A DNA stretch of 16,758 bases from Proteobacteria bacterium UBA2383 (GCA_002343485.1 DDST01000106.1:1-16758); one strand, 5' to 3'; shown: positions 7,904 to 15,388, counted from the first letter of the stretch. Notes: generated by a model not told the origin, from the letters alone. A program made the numbers and translations.

Positions 7904-7959
7904 TGCGGTAGCAAGGCGGTTCACCTTCATCGCCGCCCATTTAAAGAATCTCGCTCCGC

Positions 7960-9069
7960 ATGACTCTTCAGAACACTGACTTGCCCGCCAACGAAACCCG
8001 CGCTCCCAACCCTTACTGGAGTCCAGTGGTCCATCGGCTCACGCCCTACGTAGCAGGCGAACAACCAAAACTGAGCAACTTGATCAAGCTCAACACCAAC
8101 GAGAACCCCTACGGACCCTCGCCAAAAGTGCTGGCGGCGATTCAAGCCGAACTGTCCGACGGGCTGCGCCTGTACCCAGACCCCAACGCTGAACGTCTCA
8201 AACAAGCCATCGCCGACGACTACAGCATCACTCCTGCACAGGTGTTCGTCGGCAACGGCTCGGACGAAGTGCTGGCACACGCCTTCCAAGCCCTGCTCCA
8301 ACACACTGCGCCATTACTGTTTCCGGATATCACCTACAGCTTCTATCCGGTTTACTGCGGCCTGTACAGCATCAACTTCGCTACCGTACCACTGGCCGAA
8401 GATTTCACACTGCGCGTCACCGACTACCAGCGCCCCAATGGCGGCATCATTTTCGCGAATCCGAACGCACCCACCGGTTGCCTGACGCCGCTGGCCGACA
8501 TTGAATGGTTGCTGGAACGCAACCAGGATTCGGTGGTGATCGCCGACGAGGCCTACATTGATTTTGGCGGCGACACCGCCGTTCCCTTGGTAAACCGCTA
8601 TCCCAACCTGCTGGTTATCCAGACGCTGTCCAAATCCCGCTCGCTAGCCGGCCTGCGCGTCGGGCTGGCGGTGGGGCACCCGGAACTGATCGAAGCGCTG
8701 GAGCGGGTGAAAAACAGTTTCAACTCCTACCCGCTCGACCGGCTGGCCATCGCCGGCGCGACCGCCGCTTTTGCCGACCGAGAATACTTCGAGCACACCC
8801 GGCAGGCGGTGATCGCCAGCCGCGTCGAACTGGCAGCAGCACTGACCGGACTAGGTTTCGAAGTGTTGCCGTCCGCCGCCAATTTTGTGTTCACCCGTCA
8901 TCCGCAACGGGACGGGGCTACATTGGCAGCGGCTTTGCGCGAACGGAATGTCATCGTCCGCTACTTCCGCCTGCCACGCATCGATCAGTTTCTGCGAATT
9001 ACGGTCGGTGCGCCCGAACAAAACGCCGCGTTGCTCGCTGCACTCCAGCACATCCTAACAGAGGGCTGA
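7960..9069 (+). CDS. hisC: Histidinol-phosphate aminotransferase
   Basis: HisC is a PLP enzyme that transfers an amino group from glutamate to imidazole acetol phosphate, giving histidinol phosphate. The 369-residue length suits the family. Visible motifs are the N-terminal LNTNENPYG (44-52), NPNAPTG (167-173), DEAYIDF (196-202) and the PLP lysine K225 in TLSKSRSLAGLRVG. Near the C-terminus RYFRLPRIDQFLRITVG supplies the phosphate- and carboxylate-binding arginines. No strong ribosome binding site precedes the ATG at 7960. Two bases separate its stop from the Nif3-family gene, so these two are probably cotranslated. It normally follows hisD directly; here the cyclase block separates them, so it likely needs its own promoter in the upstream AT-rich gap. 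Confidence 0.97.
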   Translation: MTLQNTDLPANETRAPNPYWSPVVHRLTPYVAGEQPKLSNLIKLNTNENPYGPSPKVLAAIQAELSDGLRLYPDPNAERLKQAIADDYSITPAQVFVGNGSDEVLAHAFQALLQHTAPLLFPDITYSFYPVYCGLYSINFATVPLAEDFTLRVTDYQRPNGGIIFANPNAPTGCLTPLADIEWLLERNQDSVVIADEAYIDFGGDTAVPLVNRYPNLLVIQTLSKSRSLAGLRVGLAVGHPELIEALERVKNSFNSYPLDRLAIAGATAAFADREYFEHTRQAVIASRVELAAALTGLGFEVLPSAANFVFTRHPQRDGATLAAALRERNVIVRYFRLPRIDQFLRITVGAPEQNAALLAALQHILTEG

Positions 9070-9071
9070 TC

Positions 9072-9830
9072 GTGCAACTGAACGAACTGGTGGCCTATAC
9101 CAACCGGCTGCTGGCAGTGGCAGATTTCAACGACTACTGCCCGAATGGTTTGCAGGTACAAGGCCGGCCTGAAGTACATACCGTAATCGGCGGTGTGACT
9201 GCCTGCCAAGCCTTGCTCAATATCGCTGTCGGACAAAGCGCTGATGCCGTACTGGTTCATCACGGTTATTTCTGGAAAGGCGAAGACCCGCGCATTGCCG
9301 GCATGAAACACCGGCGGCTGGCGACTTTGCTCCGCCATGACGTAAGCCTGATGGCCTATCATCTGCCGCTGGATGCGCATCTGGAACTTGGCAACAACGC
9401 CCAACTGGCTCAGGTGCTGGATTTGACTGTCACTGGAACAGCCGGCGGCAACGGGCGGACACCGGGGCTGGTGATGCTGGGCGCACCAGCAGCACCGATG
9501 CAGGGAGAGACGTTCGCCGCCCATATCGAGTCCCGGCTTAGACGGAAACCTCTGCATATCTCCGGTAGCGATGCCCCGATCCACCGGCTGGCCTGGTGTA
9601 CCGGCGGCGCGCAATCCTACATTGAGATGGCATCTCAGCAAGGTGTAGACGCTTTCCTGACCGGCGAGGCTTCGGAACAAACGGTGCATTTCGCCCGCGA
9701 AAACAACCTGCATTTCTTCGCTGCCGGTCACCATGCTACCGAACGCTATGGCATTCAGGCACTGGGTGCGCATCTAGCCACGCAATTTGGCCTGAAATTC
9801 ACTTTTGTAGATGTGGATAACCCGGTTTAA
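9072..9830 (+). CDS. Nif3/DUF34 family dinuclear metal centre protein (YbgI-like)
   Basis: This is a 252-residue Nif3/DUF34 protein, the short form without the inserted PII-like domain found in some Gram-positive members. The dinuclear metal site seen in E. coli YbgI is preserved: His63-His64 (LVHHGYFWKG), Asp101 (YHLPLDAH), His220 and Glu224 (AGHHATERYG). The biochemical role of the family is not firmly settled; proposals include GTP cyclohydrolase-like or metal-related hydrolase activity. Translation starts at GTG 9072, two bases after the hisC stop, with an AGAGGG ribosome binding site lying inside the end of hisC. A 262-residue open frame on the opposite strand was judged a shadow. Confidence 0.93.
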   Translation: MQLNELVAYTNRLLAVADFNDYCPNGLQVQGRPEVHTVIGGVTACQALLNIAVGQSADAVLVHHGYFWKGEDPRIAGMKHRRLATLLRHDVSLMAYHLPLDAHLELGNNAQLAQVLDLTVTGTAGGNGRTPGLVMLGAPAAPMQGETFAAHIESRLRRKPLHISGSDAPIHRLAWCTGGAQSYIEMASQQGVDAFLTGEASEQTVHFARENNLHFFAAGHHATERYGIQALGAHLATQFGLKFTFVDVDNPV

Positions 9831-9927
9831 AGTGCAAGCACATAGACCCCATACCTGCACTGCGGTAATATCTTAAATTGTACCGTGGTCATCACGGGAG
9901 CTTGAACCGATCCTCATTATGTTTTAC

Positions 9928-9970
9928 CGCCGCCCGCTTTTGACAAGCCCCCGGGCGGGCGGCGCATAAT
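9928..9970 (+). promoter_or_regulatory. Promoter-like site inside a GC-rich inverted repeat, upstream of petABC
   Basis: A consensus -35 TTGACA (9940-9945) and a near-consensus -10 CATAAT (9965-9970) are separated by 19 bp, longer than the usual 17. The -35 lies in the 17-base loop of a perfect 10-bp inverted repeat, CGCCGCCCGC (9928-9937) and GCGGGCGGCG (9955-9964), whose right arm abuts the -10. It is about 80 bp upstream of petA. The elements are seen directly; promoter activity and control by a DNA-binding protein or structure are inferred. As a terminator it would lack a T-run. Confidence 0.45.
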
Positions 9971-10051
9971 CCGGCTCCAGCGCGACCGTGACACCATCTG
10001 GCTGCTAACTCTATTGATATTAACGATAAACTGATAATCGGGAGACTGCTT

Positions 10052-10651
10052 ATGAGTACGGTAGATGCCGTCGATCTCGGCAGACGCCGCTTCCTGACCG
10101 CCACGGCAACCGTGGTCGGCGGCGTAGGTGTAGCATTCGTCGCTGTCCCCTTTCTAAAATCCTGGTCGCCTAGCGAGCGCGCTCAGGCCGCCGGCGCGCC
10201 GGTAGAGGCTGACATCAGCAAACTGGAAGAAGGGGCGATGATGACCGTCGAATGGCGCGGTAAGCCAGTCTGGCTGTTGAAGCGCACCAAAAAAATGTTA
10301 GAAGATTTATCCACTCTGAATGGCGAACTGAGCGATCCCAACTCTGAGGTGGCTAGCCAGCAACCTTCCTATGCCCAGAATGCTTACCGCTCTATTAACC
10401 GTGAAACTCTGGTGCTAGTCGGCATCTGCACCCATCTTGGCTGCGCGCCGACCTTCCGCCCCGATGTGGCACCGGCTGATCTCGGACCGCAATGGAAAGG
10501 TGGATTCTTCTGCCCTTGCCACGGTTCCCGCTTTGATCTGGCCGGGCGTGTCTATAAAAATGTCCCTGCGCCGACCAACATGGTAGTACCTTCCTACCGG
10601 TACCTAAGTGAGTCCCGGGTACTGATTGGTGTTGATCCGGAGACTGCATAA
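10052..10651 (+). CDS. petA: Ubiquinol-cytochrome c reductase, Rieske iron-sulfur subunit
   Basis: This is the Rieske subunit of cytochrome bc1, which takes an electron from ubiquinol and passes it to cytochrome c1. It has 199 residues. The N-terminus carries a twin-arginine signal/anchor (GRRRFLTATAT, residues 10-20, then a hydrophobic stretch to about 35). The cluster-binding motifs are CTHLGC at 126-131 and CPCH at 154-157: Cys126, His128, Cys154 and His157 ligate the 2Fe-2S cluster, and Cys131-Cys156 should form the disulfide. The ATG at 10052 follows a GGGAG ribosome binding site. The stop overlaps the petB start by one base (TAATG), typical of a tightly coupled petABC operon. Confidence 0.98.
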   Translation: MSTVDAVDLGRRRFLTATATVVGGVGVAFVAVPFLKSWSPSERAQAAGAPVEADISKLEEGAMMTVEWRGKPVWLLKRTKKMLEDLSTLNGELSDPNSEVASQQPSYAQNAYRSINRETLVLVGICTHLGCAPTFRPDVAPADLGPQWKGGFFCPCHGSRFDLAGRVYKNVPAPTNMVVPSYRYLSESRVLIGVDPETA

Positions 10652-11895
10652 TGGCCAATACACAAGGTACCACTGGACTGCTCGGCTGGATTGACGAGCG
10701 ATTCCCGCTGACGAAAATGATGCGTGAGCATCTGACCGAATACTACGCGCCGAAAAACTTCAATTTCTGGTACTTTTTCGGCTCGCTGGCGCTACTGGTG
10801 CTGGTCAACCAGATTCTGACCGGCATCTGGCTGACCATGAGCTACAAGCCTTCCGCCGCCGATGCTTTTGGCTCCGTTGAATACATCATGCGCGATGTCG
10901 ATTGGGGCTGGCTGATCCGCTATATGCATTCCACCGGCGCCTCAGCCTTCTTTATCGTCGTCTATTTGCATATGTTCCGTGCCCTAATCTACGGCTCCTA
11001 TAAGAAACCACGTGAACTGATCTGGATTTTTGGCGTCGTTATCTTCTTGTGCCTGATGGCTGAAGCGTTCATGGGTTATCTGCTGCCCTGGGGCCAGATG
11101 TCCTACTGGGGCGCCCAGGTGATCATCAACCTATTTAGCGCCATCCCTGGCATTGGCCCGGATCTATCGGTGTGGATTCGCGGGGACTATGTGGTATCTG
11201 ACGCGACGCTCAACCGCTTCTTCTCGCTGCATGTCATCGCCGTGCCGCTGGTGCTGGTGGGGCTGGTGGTCGCTCATATCATTGCTTTGCACGAAGTCGG
11301 CTCCAACAACCCCGATGGCGTGGAAATCAAAAAGGTGAAAGGTCCGGATGGTAAGCCGCTAGATGGCATTCCCTTCCATCCCTACTACACGGTTAAAGAT
11401 TTGGTGGGCGTCGTAGTATTCCTCATCTTTTTCTCAGTGGTGATCTTCTTCATGCCCGAGATGGGCGGCTATTTCCTGGAGCACCCGAACTTCGATCCAG
11501 CCGACTCCATGAAGACGCCTGCACATATTGCACCGGTGTGGTACTTCACTCCATTCTACGCCATGTTGCGAGCAGTGCCGTCCTTCGCCGGCACCCAGAT
11601 CTGGGGTGTTATCGTCATGTTCGCCGCCATCCTGGTGCTGTTTTTCCTGCCATGGCTGGATCGCAGTCCGGTCAAATCGATCCGCTATCGGGGCTTCCTG
11701 TTCAAAGCGGGCATGGTCTTGTTTGTGGTGTCATTCCTGATTCTGGGCTATCTAGGCGCGTTGCCACCGGATCCACTCCGCACAGCATTGGCCCAGACCT
11801 GCACATTCATCTACTTTGCGTTCTTTGCCGCGCTACCGTTCTTGCCGATGATCGAAAAGACCAAGCCGGTACCGGAAAGGGTGACTGAACAATGA
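10651..11895 (+). CDS. petB: Cytochrome b subunit of the bc1 complex
   Basis: This is the full-length, fused cytochrome b (414 residues) with eight or so membrane helices, carrying both quinone sites and two b haems. The four haem ligands are His93 and His107 in helix B and His194 and His209 in helix D; the second pair is separated by 14 residues rather than the 13 of mitochondrial cytochrome b. The quinol-oxidation motif reads PVWY at 295-298, with Val at the position of the PEWY glutamate, a variant known from beta- and gammaproteobacteria. The gene overlaps petA by one base and petC by four (ATGA), so translation is probably coupled through the operon. Confidence 0.98.
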   Translation: MANTQGTTGLLGWIDERFPLTKMMREHLTEYYAPKNFNFWYFFGSLALLVLVNQILTGIWLTMSYKPSAADAFGSVEYIMRDVDWGWLIRYMHSTGASAFFIVVYLHMFRALIYGSYKKPRELIWIFGVVIFLCLMAEAFMGYLLPWGQMSYWGAQVIINLFSAIPGIGPDLSVWIRGDYVVSDATLNRFFSLHVIAVPLVLVGLVVAHIIALHEVGSNNPDGVEIKKVKGPDGKPLDGIPFHPYYTVKDLVGVVVFLIFFSVVIFFMPEMGGYFLEHPNFDPADSMKTPAHIAPVWYFTPFYAMLRAVPSFAGTQIWGVIVMFAAILVLFFLPWLDRSPVKSIRYRGFLFKAGMVLFVVSFLILGYLGALPPDPLRTALAQTCTFIYFAFFAALPFLPMIEKTKPVPERVTEQ

Positions 11896-12632
11896 AAAAA
11901 ATGCTCATTGCACTTGCACTGCTCGCTTTACCGGGTCTGACCATGGCATCCAGCGGCGGCTCTCATCTTATGACTGCACCGATTGATCTACACAACAAAG
12001 CTTCTTTACAGAAAGGCGCCCAGTTGTTTGTCAATTACTGCATGGGTTGCCACTCTCTGGAGCACCAACGTTATAACCGCATGGCCCGCGATATTGGTTT
12101 GACCGATGAGCAAGTCAAAGATAACCTGATCTTTACCGGCGCTAAGGTCGGTGACACGATGCAAAACGCCATGCCTAAAGCGGATGCTAAAAAGTGGTTT
12201 GGCGTGACTCCACCCGATTTGACATTGATTGCCCGTTCCCGTGGAGTGAACTATCTTTACACTTATCTGTTGACTTACTATGAGGACCCCAGCCGGCCTT
12301 ATGGGGTCAACAATGCCGTATTTCCAAACACTGGTATGCCGCACGTGCTCTGGCAATTGCAAGGGATGCAAAAACCGGTCTACACAGTGCATAAGGATGC
12401 TGAAGGCCATGAAAATAAAACCATCGAAGGTTTTGAACTGGTTCAACCTGGCAGCATGAGTCCCCCCGAATACAAGGAAGCAATAACAGATCTCGTCAAC
12501 TTCCTGGCTTATGTTGGCGAACCTATTCAGTTGGAGCGCCAGCAGATTGGTATCTGGGTGGTACTTTTCCTGGTCCTGGCCTTCGTGGTGTTCTATCTAC
12601 TCAAGAAGGAATATTGGAAGGACGTGCATTGA
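11892..12632 (+). CDS. petC: Cytochrome c1 subunit of the bc1 complex
   Basis: Cytochrome c1 carries electrons from the Rieske protein to soluble or membrane cytochrome c in the periplasm. The 246-residue protein has an N-terminal signal peptide (MKKMLIALALLALPG, cleavage likely after TMAS-type sequence near residue 20). The haem-binding CMGCH is at 50-54, and a likely axial Met149 lies in FPNTGMPHVLW. A C-terminal membrane anchor is near 218-239 (GIWVVLFLVLAFVVFYLL) followed by positive residues. The start overlaps the petB stop by four bases. A strong hairpin and a separate intrinsic terminator follow in the next 90 bp. Confidence 0.98.
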   Translation: MKKMLIALALLALPGLTMASSGGSHLMTAPIDLHNKASLQKGAQLFVNYCMGCHSLEHQRYNRMARDIGLTDEQVKDNLIFTGAKVGDTMQNAMPKADAKKWFGVTPPDLTLIARSRGVNYLYTYLLTYYEDPSRPYGVNNAVFPNTGMPHVLWQLQGMQKPVYTVHKDAEGHENKTIEGFELVQPGSMSPPEYKEAITDLVNFLAYVGEPIQLERQQIGIWVVLFLVLAFVVFYLLKKEYWKDVH

Positions 12633-12638
12633 TGTCAA

Positions 12639-12678
12639 TTTCGCCGGGGAGCGGTAACTAATCCTTTCTCCGGCGAAA
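12639..12678. repeat. Strong inverted repeat after petC
   Basis: TTTCGCCGG (12639-12647) and CCGGCGAAA (12670-12678) form a perfect 9-bp stem, extended inward by a G-T wobble and a few more pairs. No T-run follows, so it more likely protects the petABC mRNA 3' end than terminates on its own (inference). Confidence 0.5.
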
Positions 12679-12690
12679 CAGCCAACTGGC

Positions 12691-12721
12691 TCTTCTGCTT
12701 CCAGCAGGAGAATTTTTTGTT
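12691..12721 (+). terminator. Intrinsic terminator of petABC
   Basis: TCTTCTGCT (12691-12699) pairs with AGCAGGAGA (12703-12711), nine pairs with one wobble, around a 3-base loop, followed one base later by six T residues (12713-12718). This is the best-formed plus-strand terminator in the window. It separates petC from sspB, so sspB probably has some other way of being expressed or relies on readthrough. Confidence 0.7.
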
Positions 12722-12747
12722 CAAATCGACCCAACAACCGGCCCACG

Positions 12748-13161
12748 ATGACTTCGACCCGCCCCTATCTGATTCGCGCCATCTACGAGTGGATTGAAGA
12801 CAATGGGATGACGCCATATATTTTGGTCAATACCGAGTTGCCCGGCGTGGAAGTCCCCAAACAACATGTGCGCGAAAACCGGATCGTCCTCAATATCAAT
12901 CCAGCAGCAGTGCGCGATCTACGGCTAGGCAATGATTGGATTGAATTCAATGCCCGCTTTGGCGGCGTCGCCCGCACAGTACAGATTCCAATACCTGCAG
13001 TACTGGCGATCTACGCTCATGAGAACGGCCAAGGCATGGCCTTCGGTGAGGAAAAGAGCGATGATGATGGCGAATCATCTGCACCGCCAAACGCTCCGCA
13101 ACCCGATCAACCACCAGCTAAACCCACTCGCAAAAAGCCCACACTGAAAATTGTGAAATAA
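12748..13161 (+). CDS. sspB: ClpXP protease specificity-enhancing factor SspB
   Basis: SspB binds ssrA-tagged proteins and delivers them to ClpXP for degradation. The 137-residue protein has the folded substrate-binding domain at about 1-105 (RPYLIRAIYEWIEDNG start, then PGVEVPKQ and NRIVLNI strands, FGGVARTVQIP). A flexible acidic and proline-rich linker follows, then a basic C-terminal tail ending LKIVK, which matches the ClpX-binding tail of E. coli SspB. No good ribosome binding site precedes the ATG; an AGGAG 37 bases upstream is part of the terminator stem and is too far away. The usual upstream partner gene sspA is absent. It converges on dolP with a 29 bp gap. Confidence 0.95.
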   Translation: MTSTRPYLIRAIYEWIEDNGMTPYILVNTELPGVEVPKQHVRENRIVLNINPAAVRDLRLGNDWIEFNARFGGVARTVQIPIPAVLAIYAHENGQGMAFGEEKSDDDGESSAPPNAPQPDQPPAKPTRKKPTLKIVK

Positions 13162-13166
13162 CCGGT

Positions 13167-13194
13167 AATAGCGCGTCAGGGAATAGCGGGTCAG
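13167..13194. repeat. Short tandem duplication covering the dolP stop
   Basis: AATAGCGCGTCAG (13167-13179) and AATAGCGGGTCAG (13182-13194) match at 12 of 13 bases with a 15-base period. The second copy contains the dolP stop codon on the minus strand, and the first carries a TGA one period further downstream on that strand. Confidence 0.6.
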
Positions 13195-13778
13195 TCGATG
13201 AGTTCGAACAACGTCACCACTTGCCGCACGCCACCGACCTGGCTGGCGACATCAGCAACAGCGTTAGCTTCATTACGCTGCACCAACCCCATTAGATAGA
13301 CCACCGCCCGGTGGGTCACGACTTTGACCCGAGTCGGATCGAAACCTGAAATATAATTGATCTGAAACAACGCGGCCTTGACCTTCGTAGTCAACAACGT
13401 ATCGCTGCTCTGCACGGAAAGCGGAATGGGCGGCCCGATGATCAATTCGTTATGCACTATCCGTACGGGCGGCTCGCGGAAATTACGCGCAATATCCTCA
13501 GCTTGCCACCGCACCGCATCTGACACCGTCTGGCCAGTGAGGAGCACCGTTCCGTTATAGCTGGTAATACTGATTTGATTGCCAGGCGGTAGTCTCTTGT
13601 TAAGCGTGTCATACAGCTTAAGTTCGATGGTTTGGTCATCGACCACCATACCCGTGGTTCGCCGGTCATGCGCCACGCTGACGCCCACCGCCGTGCCCCC
13701 GACCAGCAGGCCCGCGCAACCACTTAGAGACAAGACCAGCAGCAGTATGCCAGCCTGTTGAATCCACATGGCATTCAT
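13191..13778 (-). CDS. dolP: Outer-membrane BON-domain lipoprotein DolP (YraP)
   Basis: DolP is a lipoprotein at the inner face of the outer membrane that binds anionic phospholipid and supports envelope integrity. The 195-residue protein has a lipoprotein signal peptide ending in the lipobox LSGC with Cys21. Two BON domains follow, near 45-115 and 124-192, with typical GTVLLTGQ and VYLMGLVQ strands. It overlaps the upstream diaA/gmhA gene by four bases (ATGA), the conserved diaA-dolP order. A 15-base period tandem duplication covers its stop. It faces sspB tail to tail with only 29 bp between. Confidence 0.94.
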   Translation of the reverse strand: MNAMWIQQAGILLLVLSLSGCAGLLVGGTAVGVSVAHDRRTTGMVVDDQTIELKLYDTLNKRLPPGNQISITSYNGTVLLTGQTVSDAVRWQAEDIARNFREPPVRIVHNELIIGPPIPLSVQSSDTLLTTKVKAALFQINYISGFDPTRVKVVTHRAVVYLMGLVQRNEANAVADVASQVGGVRQVVTLFELID

Positions 13779-14374
13779 ACCTTTCCCTCATTACCAAATA
13801 GTATTTGATCCACCAAATCACACAAACAGTGGATCACCAGAATATGCACTTCCTGAATCCTTGCTGTCGCTGTGGCGCTGGCTCGGATTTCCAGGTCGTT
13901 TTCGTTCAGTTGACTGGCCATAGATCCCCCATCGCGTCCGGTCAAAGCCACAGTCATCATGCCGCATTCCCGCGCCGCAGCCATCGCTTCCAAAATATTG
14001 GAGGAATGGCCACTGGTAGAGATGGCCAGCAGCAGGTCGCCGGGACGGCCGAGCGCACGCACCTGCCGGGCAAACACTTGTTCAAAGGCGTAATCGTTGG
14101 CAATGGAGGTCAGTGCTGAACTGTCAGTAGTCAGCGCAATAGCCGCTAATCCGGGCCGTTCGATTTCAAAACGGTTTACCAGTTCAGCAGCAAAATGCTG
14201 CGCATCAGCGGCAGAACCACCGTTGCCACAGACGAGAATCTTGTGGCCGTGACGCAGACTATCAACCAGCCGCTCAGCGGCCTGGACAATACGCGACCCC
14301 ATGACCTCAAAGGTCCGCTGCTTCGCTTCAAGGCTGGCGGTAAAATGTTGTTCGATACGTGCAAGCAATTCCAT
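13775..14374 (-). CDS. diaA: SIS-domain protein, DiaA / phosphoheptose isomerase family
   Basis: This is a 199-residue single SIS-domain protein. The family includes DiaA, which binds DnaA and helps chromosome replication initiate on time, and GmhA, which isomerises sedoheptulose 7-phosphate for LPS heptose. The conserved CGNGGSAADAQHFAAEL segment is present near residues 49-65, with ISTSGHSSNI near 117-126 and a C-terminal RIQEVHILVIHCLCDL. The place next to dolP and the C-terminal motif favour DiaA, although proteins in this position in pseudomonads are often named GmhA. The ATG at 14374 was chosen; an in-frame TTG at 14386 would add four residues. The yraN and lpoA neighbours seen in E. 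coli are not upstream. Confidence 0.88.
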   Translation of the reverse strand: MELLARIEQHFTASLEAKQRTFEVMGSRIVQAAERLVDSLRHGHKILVCGNGGSAADAQHFAAELVNRFEIERPGLAAIALTTDSSALTSIANDYAFEQVFARQVRALGRPGDLLLAISTSGHSSNILEAMAAARECGMMTVALTGRDGGSMASQLNENDLEIRASATATARIQEVHILVIHCLCDLVDQILFGNEGKV

Positions 14375-14443
14375 ACAATGATTCAACCCAGTGCAATGAT
14401 CCGCTAAAGAAAACGAGTGCCTATTATTTCATTGCTATGGTGA

Positions 14444-14578
14444 TTCGAACATCACATCCCCAAGGTACCCAAAAAGGTGTCCCAACCGCAAGCCAACACC
14501 TACCCCATCGAACAGATAGCCAAGTTGTTCCAAATGGATGAAGCAGCGGCGCTGGATTTCAAGCTGCACTCTACTTAA
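14444..14578 (+). pseudogene. Possible C-terminal remnant of an unidentified gene
   Basis: Between diaA and coaX the plus strand is open for 44 codons from a TGA at 14441 to a TAA at 14576. It has no start codon but a protein-like end: KKVSQPQANTYPIEQIAK and then LFQMDEAAALDFKLHST. The helix-like composition and codon use look more like coding DNA than its surroundings. I do not recognise the family. It may be the tail of a lost gene, or chance. Confidence 0.25.
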
Positions 14579-14641
14579 AAACTCAATTCTATTAAGAAAT
14601 ACATTCTATTGACCGGCGGAGGCATGCCAGCAATCCGTTAC

Positions 14642-15388
14642 TTAGCTGATCCTGGACTGATGTTCCCCAATCACCCGAAGCCCGGTAAAAATCAAATCCG
14701 GCTCCCACCGATACTCGTCTTGTAAACAGGGCAACACGGTTGCCGCATCGCCGCCGGTCAACAAACGCACTCCCGGACCATAGCTGGCGCTCATCCGCTT
14801 AATGATGCCGTCAATCGCTGCGGCGACCGCATACATCGCGCCACCCCAAACACAGTCGCGGGTACTCTGACCGAACAACCGGACCGCTCCCGTCTCTGGA
14901 GGAATCTGCCGGGTTTCCCGGTACAGCGCCTCGCGCATCAACCGCATTCCCGGAATAATCACACCACCTAAATGCTGGCCATCCGCCGCTAAGGCATCGA
15001 TGGTGACCGCCGTGCCGCAATCCGCTACGTAACAAACCTGATCGGTCAGCGCCCGCGCAGCGATCATCGCCACCCAGCGGTCCGCACCCATGCGCTCCGG
15101 CTCGATGTAAGAATTGCGGATGCCGTAAGCCGCCGCCGTCGAGACCACAAACTCCGCTTCGATCCCCCAGCGCTGATCGATCCATTCCGCTAAATTGGCG
15201 CGGGCTTCATACCCGGTGACGCTGACGATTAGTACCCGCGCTGGCCGCGGCAAGCCGCGCCATTGCCTCTCGGCCAAAGCAGCCCAGCTTTCATCATCGT
15301 GGCTCGCTTGGCCACGTTGCTGGAAATCGCCTCCATCCCAAACGACCCACTTGATCCGGCTATTACCGGCATCTGCCAATAGAATCAC
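14642..15388 (-). CDS. coaX: Type III pantothenate kinase
   Basis: CoaX phosphorylates pantothenate, the first step of coenzyme A synthesis; type III enzymes need a monovalent cation and are not inhibited by CoA (family knowledge). The 248-residue protein has the acetate/sugar-kinase fold motifs: DAGNSRIKW at 6-14 (phosphate-binding), GADRW at 101-105 with the likely catalytic Asp103, DCGTAVTID at 123-131, and GGVIIPG at 141-147. It starts with GTG at 15388, overlapping the birA stop by four bases (GTGA), the conserved birA-coaX pairing. A weak A/T-rich hairpin with five T residues lies downstream near 14577-14612 on the minus strand. Confidence 0.95.
   Translation of the reverse strand: MILLADAGNSRIKWVVWDGGDFQQRGQASHDDESWAALAERQWRGLPRPARVLIVSVTGYEARANLAEWIDQRWGIEAEFVVSTAAAYGIRNSYIEPERMGADRWVAMIAARALTDQVCYVADCGTAVTIDALAADGQHLGGVIIPGMRLMREALYRETRQIPPETGAVRLFGQSTRDCVWGGAMYAVAAAIDGIIKRMSASYGPGVRLLTGGDAATVLPCLQDEYRWEPDLIFTGLRVIGEHQSRIS

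Larger units (their letters stand above)
7559..7959. other. AT-rich gene-free region upstream of hisC
   Basis: About 400 bp with no supported gene. The part from roughly 7690 to 7890 is visibly AT-rich compared with the genes on each side. Overlapping open frames on both strands (plus 7665-7889, minus 7571-7843) have low-complexity composition, no ribosome binding site and no known motif. The region carries a small palindrome just after the cyclase stop (TCTAGC-AC-GCTAGA, 7562-7575), a Fur-like palindrome over a possible promoter, and an operator-like inverted repeat at 7885-7903. Confidence 0.5.

Noticed and set aside
8985..9773. 262-residue open frame on the minus strand
   Set aside because: It is opposite the Nif3-family gene, which has all metal ligands and a ribosome binding site. 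The antisense product shows no recognisable domain and is rich in Gln, His and Arg, as shadow frames often are.
9831..9897. AGTGCA/TGCACT and CCGTG/CACGG dyads after the Nif3 gene
   Set aside because: Short stems without T-runs; expected by chance often enough that no function is claimed.
12006..12446. 146-residue open frame on the minus strand
   Set aside because: Antisense to petC, whose haem motif and signal peptide are clear.
14577..14612. A/T-rich hairpin with five T residues downstream of coaX (minus strand)
   Set aside because: The stem is only five A/T-rich pairs with a 20-base loop, too weak to call a terminator.
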